NCBI GenBank assembly: GCA_017382615.1
Contig: JAFNZX010000171.1
Coordinates: 1-17,704, forward strand
Direction of reading: 5' to 3'
Length of the DNA: 17,704 nucleotides
Origin: Clostridia bacterium
GTDB lineage: Bacteria; Bacillota; Clostridia; Oscillospirales; CAG-272
Shown here: piece after piece, positions 6,887-13,378 of the stretch
Numbering within the stretch: position 1 is the first letter of the stretch
How the letters are laid out: each line of letters begins with the position of its first letter
Notes under the pieces: generated by a model
What the model was told of the DNA's origin: nothing
Seen by the model: only the letters and a program-made list of their open reading frames with translations
Database searches by the model: none
Translations under genes and position numbers: made by a program

Positions 6887-7669
6887 ATGAGAGCAGACGT
6901 TTATCTTGTGGAGAACGGCTACGTCAAAAGCCGTACTGCCGCGAGAAAATACATAGAAGCAGGACACGCCTTGCTTGACGGCAAGGTCATTGCCAAGCCT
7001 TCCCAGGAGATAGACGGGGAAGCGCACGATGTACAGATCTTAGAGCGTGAACGCTACGTCAGCCGCGGTGGGCTTAAGTTAGAGGGCGCGCTTCAAGCCT
7101 TCAGTATCGACGTGCGCGGCATGCGCGCTGCCGATATTGGTGCCTCCACGGGCGGCTTTACCGATTGCCTTTTACAGGCGGGAGCGGCGCACGTGTACGC
7201 TATTGATTCGGGCAGGGATCAGCTTGACCCCGACCTGATTTTGGACGAAAGAGTGAGTTGTATGGAGGGCGTTAACGCCCGTTATCTGACACCTGAGCAG
7301 ATCGGGGGCTGCGTGGATATCGTGGTCATGGACGTGTCCTTTATTTCCCAAACGTTGATTTTGCCTTGCGTTGCAAGCCTTTTGCGCGATGGGGGAATTT
7401 ACGTCGGACTGATCAAGCCGCAGTTTGAGGCGGGCAGGGCAGCGCTTGATAAGCATGGTATAGTCAAGGGCGTGAAATATCGCCGCGAGGCAGTGGAGCG
7501 CGTGCTGGAGGCGGCAGCCGAGGTCGGGCTGGGGCTTTGCGGGCTGATTACCTCTCCCATCGAGGGAGGGGACGGCAACGTGGAGTATCTTGCATATTAT
7601 ATCAAAGGAAAGCAATCGGACACAGGGCACGGTGCAGTGCAGGCGTTGTTTGCATCCGAAAGAAGGTAG
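6887..7669 (+). CDS. tlyA: TlyA family rRNA 2'-O-methyltransferase
   Basis: This 260-residue protein pairs an N-terminal S4 RNA-binding domain (about 1-50, with RADVYLVENGYVKSRTAAR) with an FtsJ-like methyltransferase domain. YVSRGGLKLEGAL (57-69) leads into the SAM-binding motif ADIGASTGGFTDCLL (82-96). MDVSFIS (148-154) and LIKPQFEAGR (175-184) supply the catalytic aspartate and lysine, and PIEGGDGNVEYL (224-235) the closing glutamates. TlyA proteins methylate ribose in 16S and/or 23S rRNA; the older name hemolysin is misleading. It begins three bases after the PAP2 gene stop and ends seven bases before nadK. The ribosome binding site is weak, so translation is probably coupled. Confidence 0.92.
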   Translation: MRADVYLVENGYVKSRTAARKYIEAGHALLDGKVIAKPSQEIDGEAHDVQILERERYVSRGGLKLEGALQAFSIDVRGMRAADIGASTGGFTDCLLQAGAAHVYAIDSGRDQLDPDLILDERVSCMEGVNARYLTPEQIGGCVDIVVMDVSFISQTLILPCVASLLRDGGIYVGLIKPQFEAGRAALDKHGIVKGVKYRREAVERVLEAAAEVGLGLCGLITSPIEGGDGNVEYLAYYIKGKQSDTGHGAVQALFASERR

Positions 7670-7676
7670 GATTCTG

Positions 7677-8555
7677 ATGAAACGAGTCGCAATTATTACG
7701 AATTATAATATTACCGAGAAGGCGTATGCCGCTATTGCGGTAGCCGAGCGTTTGATTGCGCACGGCTGCACCGTGACGGCTGCCGTATATAATAAGGAAC
7801 GTTTTCTCAAAATGGCGCAGGACCGAGCCGAGCTTTTGCTGCTTCCCATCGACGAGGTATATGCCACGGCGGATATGATCGTGGTGCTTGGCGGGGATGG
7901 GACGATTTTGGAGGCGGCGCGTCGCTCCGCTACGCGCGGCACGCCTATTTTGGGCATCAATCTTGGACGTCTGGGCTTTATGGCAGAGCTGGAAATGCGT
8001 GATATTGCCGAGCTGGATAAGCTTTTTGAGCCGGAAGGCTATACCTTGGAAAAGCGTTCCATGCTGAACGTGGAGTTGATCGGTTCCAAGGGCAATCTGC
8101 GCTCCTGCTGCTATGCGCTCAACGATGCCGTGATCTCCAACGGCTCGATCGCGCGCATTGTGGATCTGGAGCTTTCGGAGGGCGGTGTGCCCGTTACCTC
8201 CTATCGTGCTGACGGACTGATTGTGGCAACTCCCACGGGTTCAACGGCGTATTCCATGTCTGCGGGAGGCTCTATTGTAGATCCGCGCGTATCCTGCTTC
8301 TGCGTTACACCCATCTCTCCCCATTCGCTTGCCGCAAGACCCATGATTTTTCCGGACAGTGCAACGCTTGAGATCAAGAATATCTGTCAGAGAGAAAAAA
8401 TGCTGTACCTGACGGTGGACGGCAGAACCAATTACGAAATGTATAAGGGCGACGTGGTGCGCATCAGCAAATCCCCCTTGCGTACCAATCTTGTCCGTAT
8501 CAAGCAATGCGGTTTTTATAAAAAGCTGAGAAAGAAAATGACCGAAAACGAATAA
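7677..8555 (+). CDS. nadK: NAD kinase
   Basis: This 292-residue enzyme phosphorylates NAD to NADP using ATP or polyphosphate. The GGDGT motif (72-76) with TILEAARR follows VVLGGDG. TPILGINLGRLGFMAEL (89-105) is a standard family block. DGLIVATPTGSTAYSMSAGGS (179-199) is the conserved NAD-binding stretch, followed by TPISPHSLAARP. The usual NE/ND is N149-D150. GGSIVDP replaces the more common GGPIVHP, a mild variation. A longer frame begins at 7590 inside tlyA. The ATG at 7677, seven bases after the tlyA stop and preceded by AAGGTAGGA, is the natural start. NAD kinase lies between tlyA and argR in many clostridia. Confidence 0.95.
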   Translation: MKRVAIITNYNITEKAYAAIAVAERLIAHGCTVTAAVYNKERFLKMAQDRAELLLLPIDEVYATADMIVVLGGDGTILEAARRSATRGTPILGINLGRLGFMAELEMRDIAELDKLFEPEGYTLEKRSMLNVELIGSKGNLRSCCYALNDAVISNGSIARIVDLELSEGGVPVTSYRADGLIVATPTGSTAYSMSAGGSIVDPRVSCFCVTPISPHSLAARPMIFPDSATLEIKNICQREKMLYLTVDGRTNYEMYKGDVVRISKSPLRTNLVRIKQCGFYKKLRKKMTENE

Positions 8556-8570
8556 AAGGCGGAAAGCGAT

Positions 8571-9026
8571 ATGAAAAAGAACAGACATGAAAAAATCATA
8601 GAGATCGTAGAGAAGTACGACGTTGAAACGCAGGACGATCTGATCGAGCATCTGCGTAAAACGGGCTACGAGGTCACGCAGGCAACTGTGTCTCGCGATA
8701 TTCGCGAGCTCAAGCTGACTAAGGTTATGGGCGATAAGGGCTCTTACCGTTACGAGCTTCCGCAGGCAACCGAATCTCTTGGCACGTTCAAGTTCAGCCA
8801 TGCACTTGCCGAATCCATCACCTCTGTCGATTACGCCATGCATACCGTTGTGGTCAAAACCTTCCCGGGTATGGCACAGGCGGTAGCGGTTGGCATTGAT
8901 AATCTGCACCTGGCGGTTATTCTGGGCTGCGTCGCCGGTGACGATACCATCATTATCATCGCACGTAATGCCGAGGCTGCAGCTGATCTGAATTCAAGAA
9001 TCAAGGAAATCATCAGAGGACAATAA
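8571..9026 (+). CDS. argR: Arginine repressor ArgR
   Basis: This 151-residue regulator has an N-terminal winged helix-turn-helix (1-65) with the recognition segment TQATVSRDIRELKLTKV (36-52). Its C-terminal hexamerisation and arginine-binding domain (about 75-151) includes PGMAQAVAVGID (99-110) and GCVAGDDTIIIIAR (119-132), whose Asp pair contacts arginine. ArgR hexamers bound to arginine repress biosynthetic genes and activate catabolic ones. Its place before recN is conserved in Bacillota. AAAGG precedes the ATG. I see no obvious ARG box in its own upstream region, which is the short gap after nadK; regulation is most likely from the operon promoter. Confidence 0.95.
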   Translation: MKKNRHEKIIEIVEKYDVETQDDLIEHLRKTGYEVTQATVSRDIRELKLTKVMGDKGSYRYELPQATESLGTFKFSHALAESITSVDYAMHTVVVKTFPGMAQAVAVGIDNLHLAVILGCVAGDDTIIIIARNAEAAADLNSRIKEIIRGQ

Positions 9027-9028
9027 AT

Positions 9029-10705
9029 ATGCTAAGGAATCTGCATATTGAAAATATTGCGGTCATTTCCTGCGCGGACGTATCCTTTACGCAAGGCTTT
9101 TGCGTGATGACGGGGCAGACGGGCGCAGGTAAGAGCGTGATTGTGGATAGCATCGGACTTGTGTGCGGCGCTAAGGGTGACCGCGAGCTGGTGCGTTCGG
9201 GGCAGGATGCCGCATGCGTTACGGCACATTTTACAGAGCTTTCTGATCGGGTCGTGGCGGCACTTGACGCGCTTGGCGTAACGTGCGAGGGCGGAGAGGT
9301 CGTGCTGCAGCGCACCCTGAGTGCAGACGGCAAAAGCAGTGCGCGCATTAACGGACGCGCTGCAACGCTTGGTATGCTGCGTGAGATCAGCACCAGGCTG
9401 ATCTCCATTCACGGGCAGGATGATAACAGACTGCTTGCTGATCTTGCCTACCATATGGATATGCTGGATGCATACGCGGGTCTGGAGGCGCAAAAGGCAG
9501 CCTACAGCGAGCATTATATAGCTTGGCGTGCGCTTTGTGACAAGCGAGACGCGCTGATTCGCGATGCGGGTGAGCGGCTGCGTACCGTGGAAATGCTGCA
9601 ATATCAGATCAAGGATATTGCTTCACTGCATCTCAAGGCAGGGGAAGAGGAGGCACTGATGGAAAAGCGCAACAAGCTGCAAAATGCCGAAAAGGTGCAA
9701 AAGCAGGTGCGCTTTTCAACCAAATTGCTCACCGATGCCGGCTCAAACGGCTCGGCTTGCTATTTGCTTGAGCGCAGTGCGGCTTCCATGAACGTGCTTG
9801 CGGCTTACGTGCCCGATGCGGTGTCAGTCAGCGAGGAGCTGATTGAGCTGTCTTATCGCGTGCGGGATCTGTCTGATCGCATAGCAGCATATGCCGAGGA
9901 TATGGATGATGATCCCGTGGCAATGCTTGATAAAATTGAGGACAGACTGGAAGCCATCTCCAAGCTCAAGCGCAAATACGGCGGCAGCGTGGAGGCGGTG
10001 CTGGCATTTTTGGAAAACGCCAGGCAGCGGCTTGACGAGATCGAAGGTGCGGATCAGCTTTGCGAGCAATATGACGCGCAGATCGCGGACGAGCACGCCA
10101 AGGCAATGGCAATTGCCCTGCAGATGTCCGAAGCACGCGACAGTGCGGCAAAGCAAGCGGCAAAGCAGATTGCGGAGCAGCTTTCCTACCTCGATATGGT
10201 GGGCGTGCGCTTTCGTATCGCCGTGACAAGGGAAAAGGAGCTTTGCTCGGGCGGTATTGACCGCGTGGAGTTTATGATTGCCACCAATCCCGGCGAGCCA
10301 CTCTCGTCTATGATGCGTATTGCATCGGGCGGTGAGCTTTCGCGCATCATGCTTGCCATCAAATGCGTTATGAACCAAAAAGACGGCGTGCCGACCACGA
10401 TCTTTGATGAGGTGGATACCGGTATTTCGGGCAAAACCTCGCGCAAGATCGGCATCAGGCTATCGGATCTGGCAAGCCGCCAGCAAATCATCTGCATAAC
10501 CCATTCGGCGCAGGTAGCTTCCTTGGGCGATTTGCATTTGCATATTTACAAGGAGGAAAGGGACGGACGTGCCTTTACTTCGGTTGCAGAGCTGCAGGGT
10601 GAGCAACGCGTTGCCGAGATTGCTCGTATTTTAGGCGGCATTAAGATTACCGAAGCGCAAAGAGAGGCGGCAAGAGATATGCTGTCAAGCAAGGATTGCG
10701 AATAA
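9029..10705 (+). CDS. recN: DNA repair protein RecN
   Basis: This 558-residue SMC-like ATPase acts early in repair of double-strand breaks by recombination. Walker A is GQTGAGKS (29-36) after the typical start MLRNLHIENIAVI. HGQDDNRLL near 128-136 matches the conserved Q-loop region. A long helical coiled-coil section follows (about 150-400). The ABC signature is ASGGELSR (432-439), Walker B is IFDEVDTGISG (458-468) with Asp460 and Glu461, and the H-loop is TH (491-492) in ITHSAQVA. AGAGGA stands about nine bases before the ATG, two bases after argR. It is the last gene of the operon. No strong terminator follows it, only a weak TTGCAAA/TTTGCAA inverted repeat that overlaps the next promoter. 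Confidence 0.95.
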   Translation: MLRNLHIENIAVISCADVSFTQGFCVMTGQTGAGKSVIVDSIGLVCGAKGDRELVRSGQDAACVTAHFTELSDRVVAALDALGVTCEGGEVVLQRTLSADGKSSARINGRAATLGMLREISTRLISIHGQDDNRLLADLAYHMDMLDAYAGLEAQKAAYSEHYIAWRALCDKRDALIRDAGERLRTVEMLQYQIKDIASLHLKAGEEEALMEKRNKLQNAEKVQKQVRFSTKLLTDAGSNGSACYLLERSAASMNVLAAYVPDAVSVSEELIELSYRVRDLSDRIAAYAEDMDDDPVAMLDKIEDRLEAISKLKRKYGGSVEAVLAFLENARQRLDEIEGADQLCEQYDAQIADEHAKAMAIALQMSEARDSAAKQAAKQIAEQLSYLDMVGVRFRIAVTREKELCSGGIDRVEFMIATNPGEPLSSMMRIASGGELSRIMLAIKCVMNQKDGVPTTIFDEVDTGISGKTSRKIGIRLSDLASRQQIICITHSAQVASLGDLHLHIYKEERDGRAFTSVAELQGEQRVAEIARILGGIKITEAQREAARDMLSSKDCE

Positions 10706-10719
10706 TTGCAAATTTGCTG

Positions 10720-10748
10720 TTGCATTTTTGCAAAGTATGTGTTATAAT
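10720..10748 (+). promoter_or_regulatory. Sigma-A promoter of argS
   Basis: TTGCAT (10720-10725) and TATAAT (10743-10748) lie 17 bp apart, with TG one base before the -10 (extended -10). A 7-bp inverted repeat TTGCAAA/TTTGCAA (10706-10712 and 10727-10733) encloses the -35 element. The leader would be only about 35 bases, too short for a T-box. Confidence 0.85.
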
Positions 10749-10789
10749 ACAAAATTGTGAAAAATAATCATTGAGGAAATATAAATACT

Positions 10790-12514
10790 ATGCTGAAAAT
10801 CAAACAACTTATCGCACAAAACATTTTAGAGGGCGTTAAGGGCATCAATCCCGCAGCAGAGCTGACGGCAGACGAGCTGGCAGGTATGCTGGAATATCCG
10901 CCCGACGACGCAATGGGCGACCTTGCGCTGCCTTGCTTCAAGCTTGCAAAGTCTTTGCGCCGCGCGCCTGTGATGATTGCACAAACGCTGGCAGACGGCA
11001 TGAATTGCCCCTGCGTCAAGAGCGCAGAGGCACTCAACGGCTACCTCAACATTCGTCTTGATCCTGCGTTTTTAACAAGCCACGTGCTCTCTGCCGTGCT
11101 TGAAAAGAAGGAAAAGTACGGCGCGCCTACCGTTGGCTGCGGCAAGAAGGTAGTATTGGACTATTCTTCTCCCAACGTAGCAAAGCCCTTCCATATCGGG
11201 CACCTGGGTACCACCGTCATCGGTCACTCGCTCAAGAAAATGCACGAGTTTGCAGGCTATGACTGCTACGGCATCAACTATCTTGGCGACTGGGGCACGC
11301 AGTTCGGTAAGCTGATCCTGGCGTATAACCTGTGGGGCAGCAAGGAGATGGTCGAGGCGGGCGGTATTGATACGCTGGTTGAGCTGTACGTCAAGATCAA
11401 CAACGCCATTACCGAGGAAAAGGAGCAGGGTAAAACCGACCTTGCAGACGCAGCACGTGCCGAATTCCATAAGATGGAGATGGGCGACGAGCAAAATCTC
11501 GCCCTCTGGAAGTGGTTTATTCAGATCAGCCTGGAGGAATACGAAAAGACCTACGCGCAGCTGGGTATTACCTTTGACAGCTACCTTGGTGAGTCCTTCT
11601 ATACTGATAAGATGCCCGCGCAGGTGCAAAAGCTGCGCGACGCAGGACTTCTCAAGATCGACGACGGTGCATCCATCGTGGATCTGGACGAGTACGGCAT
11701 GCCTCCTTGCCTGATCCTTAAGCGCGACGGCAGCACGCTGTATCCCACGCGTGACATTGCAGCTGCAGTCTACCGCAAGGAGAACTACCATTTTGATAAG
11801 TGCATTTACGTCACCAGCACGCAGCAGATCCTGCACTTCAAGCAGTGGTTCAAGGTGGTTGAGCTGATGGGCTACGATTGGCACGATCAGCTGGTGCATA
11901 TCCCTTACGGCACGGTCAGCATCGGCGGTGCAAAGCTGGCTACCAGAACAGGTAACGTGGTGCTTTTGCGTGATTTGTTCGGCGCAGCAATCGACAAGGT
12001 CACTGAGATCATGGAGGAGAAGAACCCCGAAATGAAGGGCAGAACAGACGTTGCCGAGGCTGTTGGCGTTGGCGCGATCGTATTCTACTATCTGACTAAC
12101 AACCGTATCAAGGATATCGACTTCAATATGGACGACGCGCTGTCCTTTGACGGCAATACCGGTCCTTACGTGCAGTACACCTACGCGCGTGCTTGCTCGG
12201 TCTTAGAAAAGGCAGGCGAGCCGAATACGTCCGATTTCGTGATCACCGCACTCGAGGAGCAGGCACTCTTAAAGGTGCTTTCCACCTATGAGGAAAAGGT
12301 GCTCATGGCACTGCGCGACTACGAGCCCTCGGTTATCACGCGTTTCATTCTGGACGTAGCCGTGGCGTTCAACCGCTTCTATCATAACTGCCGCATCCTC
12401 TCCGAGAGCGACGAGGCAATCAAACAGACCAGAATTGCACTCACGCTTGCCACCAAGCACGTGCTTGGCAGCGCGTTTGAGATGATCTGCCTGAAAAAAA
12501 CCGAAAAGATTTAA
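10790..12514 (+). CDS. argS: Arginyl-tRNA synthetase
   Basis: This 574-residue class I synthetase charges tRNA-Arg. Residues 1-110 form the ArgRS-specific N-terminal Add-1 domain, which binds the tRNA elbow. The catalytic core shows DYSSPNVAKPFHIGHLGTT (124-142) with the HIGH motif at 135-138, and LGDWGTQFGKLI. The KMSKS loop is degenerate: KLATRTGN (382-389), a known feature of many arginyl enzymes. The C-terminal helical anticodon-binding domain includes YVQYTYARACSVLEKAG. The spacing of GAGG to the ATG is about 13 bases, longer than usual. It has its own promoter and is followed 60 bases later by yebC. Confidence 0.95.
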   Translation: MLKIKQLIAQNILEGVKGINPAAELTADELAGMLEYPPDDAMGDLALPCFKLAKSLRRAPVMIAQTLADGMNCPCVKSAEALNGYLNIRLDPAFLTSHVLSAVLEKKEKYGAPTVGCGKKVVLDYSSPNVAKPFHIGHLGTTVIGHSLKKMHEFAGYDCYGINYLGDWGTQFGKLILAYNLWGSKEMVEAGGIDTLVELYVKINNAITEEKEQGKTDLADAARAEFHKMEMGDEQNLALWKWFIQISLEEYEKTYAQLGITFDSYLGESFYTDKMPAQVQKLRDAGLLKIDDGASIVDLDEYGMPPCLILKRDGSTLYPTRDIAAAVYRKENYHFDKCIYVTSTQQILHFKQWFKVVELMGYDWHDQLVHIPYGTVSIGGAKLATRTGNVVLLRDLFGAAIDKVTEIMEEKNPEMKGRTDVAEAVGVGAIVFYYLTNNRIKDIDFNMDDALSFDGNTGPYVQYTYARACSVLEKAGEPNTSDFVITALEEQALLKVLSTYEEKVLMALRDYEPSVITRFILDVAVAFNRFYHNCRILSESDEAIKQTRIALTLATKHVLGSAFEMICLKKTEKI

Positions 12515-12556
12515 TTTCGGCAGTGGGTTTATTGAAAAAACTGAAAAAATTTAATT
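12491..12556 (+). repeat. Imperfect direct repeat of the argS 3' end
   Basis: Bases 12491-12516 (CTGAAAAAAACCGAAAAG then ATTTAATT), which encode the last argS codons and stop, are echoed at 12532-12556 (TTGAAAAAACTGAAAAAA then TTTAATT). The copies differ by about three substitutions and one base of length. The spacing is about 41 bp. It looks like a local duplication. Confidence 0.55.
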
Positions 12557-12574
12557 GTAGTGAGGTAATATAAC

Positions 12575-13309
12575 ATGTCCGGACATAGCAAATGGGCTAA
12601 CATCAAGCACAAGAAGGAAAAGACCGACGCCGCTAAGGGTAAGATCTTTACCCAGATCGGTAAGGAAATCGCAGTTGCCGTTAAGGCAGGCGGCGGCGAC
12701 CCCAACAACAACAGCAAGCTGCGCGATCTGATCGCTAAGGCAAAGGCAAACAACGTGCCCAACGATAATATCAAGAGAAGCATTGAAAAGGCACTGGGCG
12801 CAGGCGGTGATAACTTTGAGGAAATCACCTACGAGGGCTACGGTCCCGCAGGCGTGGCTGTCATCGTAAAGGCTGCTACCGACAACCGTAACAGAACCGC
12901 AGGCAACGTGCGTGCCGCTTTCTCCAAGTACCACGGTAATCTGGGTACGACGGGCAGCGTCAGCTTTATGTTCTCCGAGAAGGGACTGATCGTCATCGAC
13001 AACGAGGACGGCGACATTGACGAGGATAAGCTGATGGAGGATGCCATGGAGGCAGGTGCTGAGGACTTTGCAGCAGAGGGCGACGTTTTCGAGATCTACA
13101 CCGAAAGCGCAGACGTGTTTGCAGTAGCCGAGTCCATCAAGGCAGCGGGCTATCCCGTGCTTTCCGCTGAGCAGACCATGATCCCCTCCACCTATACCGA
13201 GCTGACCACGGACGACGATAAGAAGTTCATGAATCTGCTCCTTGAAAAGCTGGAAGAGGACGACGACGTGCTCACCGTATTCCACAACTGGGAAAACCAG
13301 GACGAATAA
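12575..13309 (+). CDS. yebC: YebC/PmpR family protein (TACO1 type)
   Basis: This 244-residue protein begins MSGHSKWANIKHKKEKTDA, the family hallmark. GKIFTQIGKEIAVAVKAGG, then NVPNDNIKRSIEKALG and YEGYGPAGVAVIVKAATDN follow, and the acidic C-terminal domains are complete. Members have been described as DNA-binding regulators, and related proteins (TACO1) support translation of difficult sequences such as proline runs. Which role applies here cannot be told from sequence. GTGAGGT precedes the ATG at normal distance. It may be co-transcribed with argS, since no terminator is seen between them. A terminator-like hairpin follows at 13329-13378. Confidence 0.93.
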   Translation: MSGHSKWANIKHKKEKTDAAKGKIFTQIGKEIAVAVKAGGGDPNNNSKLRDLIAKAKANNVPNDNIKRSIEKALGAGGDNFEEITYEGYGPAGVAVIVKAATDNRNRTAGNVRAAFSKYHGNLGTTGSVSFMFSEKGLIVIDNEDGDIDEDKLMEDAMEAGAEDFAAEGDVFEIYTESADVFAVAESIKAAGYPVLSAEQTMIPSTYTELTTDDDKKFMNLLLEKLEEDDDVLTVFHNWENQDE

Positions 13310-13310
13310 T

Positions 13311-13316
13311 TATAAT
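13311..13316 (+). promoter_or_regulatory. Possible -10 element before the GlgB-like gene
   Basis: A perfect TATAAT lies two bases after the yebC stop. The -35 at 17 bp spacing (13288-13293, CTGGGA) is poor, so this is a weak candidate. If used, the transcript would start near 13323 and its whole leader would be the hairpin that follows. Confidence 0.3.
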
Positions 13317-13328
13317 CATACAATAAAT

Positions 13329-13378
13329 CTCCGCGTACGGGGCAATACTGTAAGTATTACCGTACGCGGAGGTTTTTT
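13329..13378 (+). terminator. Terminator-like hairpin holding the next gene's SD
   Basis: A perfect 12-bp GC-rich stem (13329-13340 / 13360-13371, CTCCGCGTACGG / CCGTACGCGGAG) has a nested 6-bp stem (13344-13349 / 13353-13358) and is followed by six Ts (13373-13378). It has all the parts of an intrinsic terminator for yebC. The 3' arm also contains GGAGG (13368-13372), six bases before the ATG at 13379, so the same hairpin would hide the ribosome binding site of the GlgB-like gene. It may act as a terminator, an attenuator or a translational switch. Confidence 0.75.

Noticed and set aside
7590..7676. Extended N-terminus for NAD kinase
   Set aside because: These codons lie inside tlyA, and the ATG at 7677 has the ribosome site and the usual family start.
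10749..10789. Possible T-box riboswitch before argS
   Set aside because: The leader is only about 35 bases, while a T-box needs roughly 200, and no T-box motif or terminator is present.
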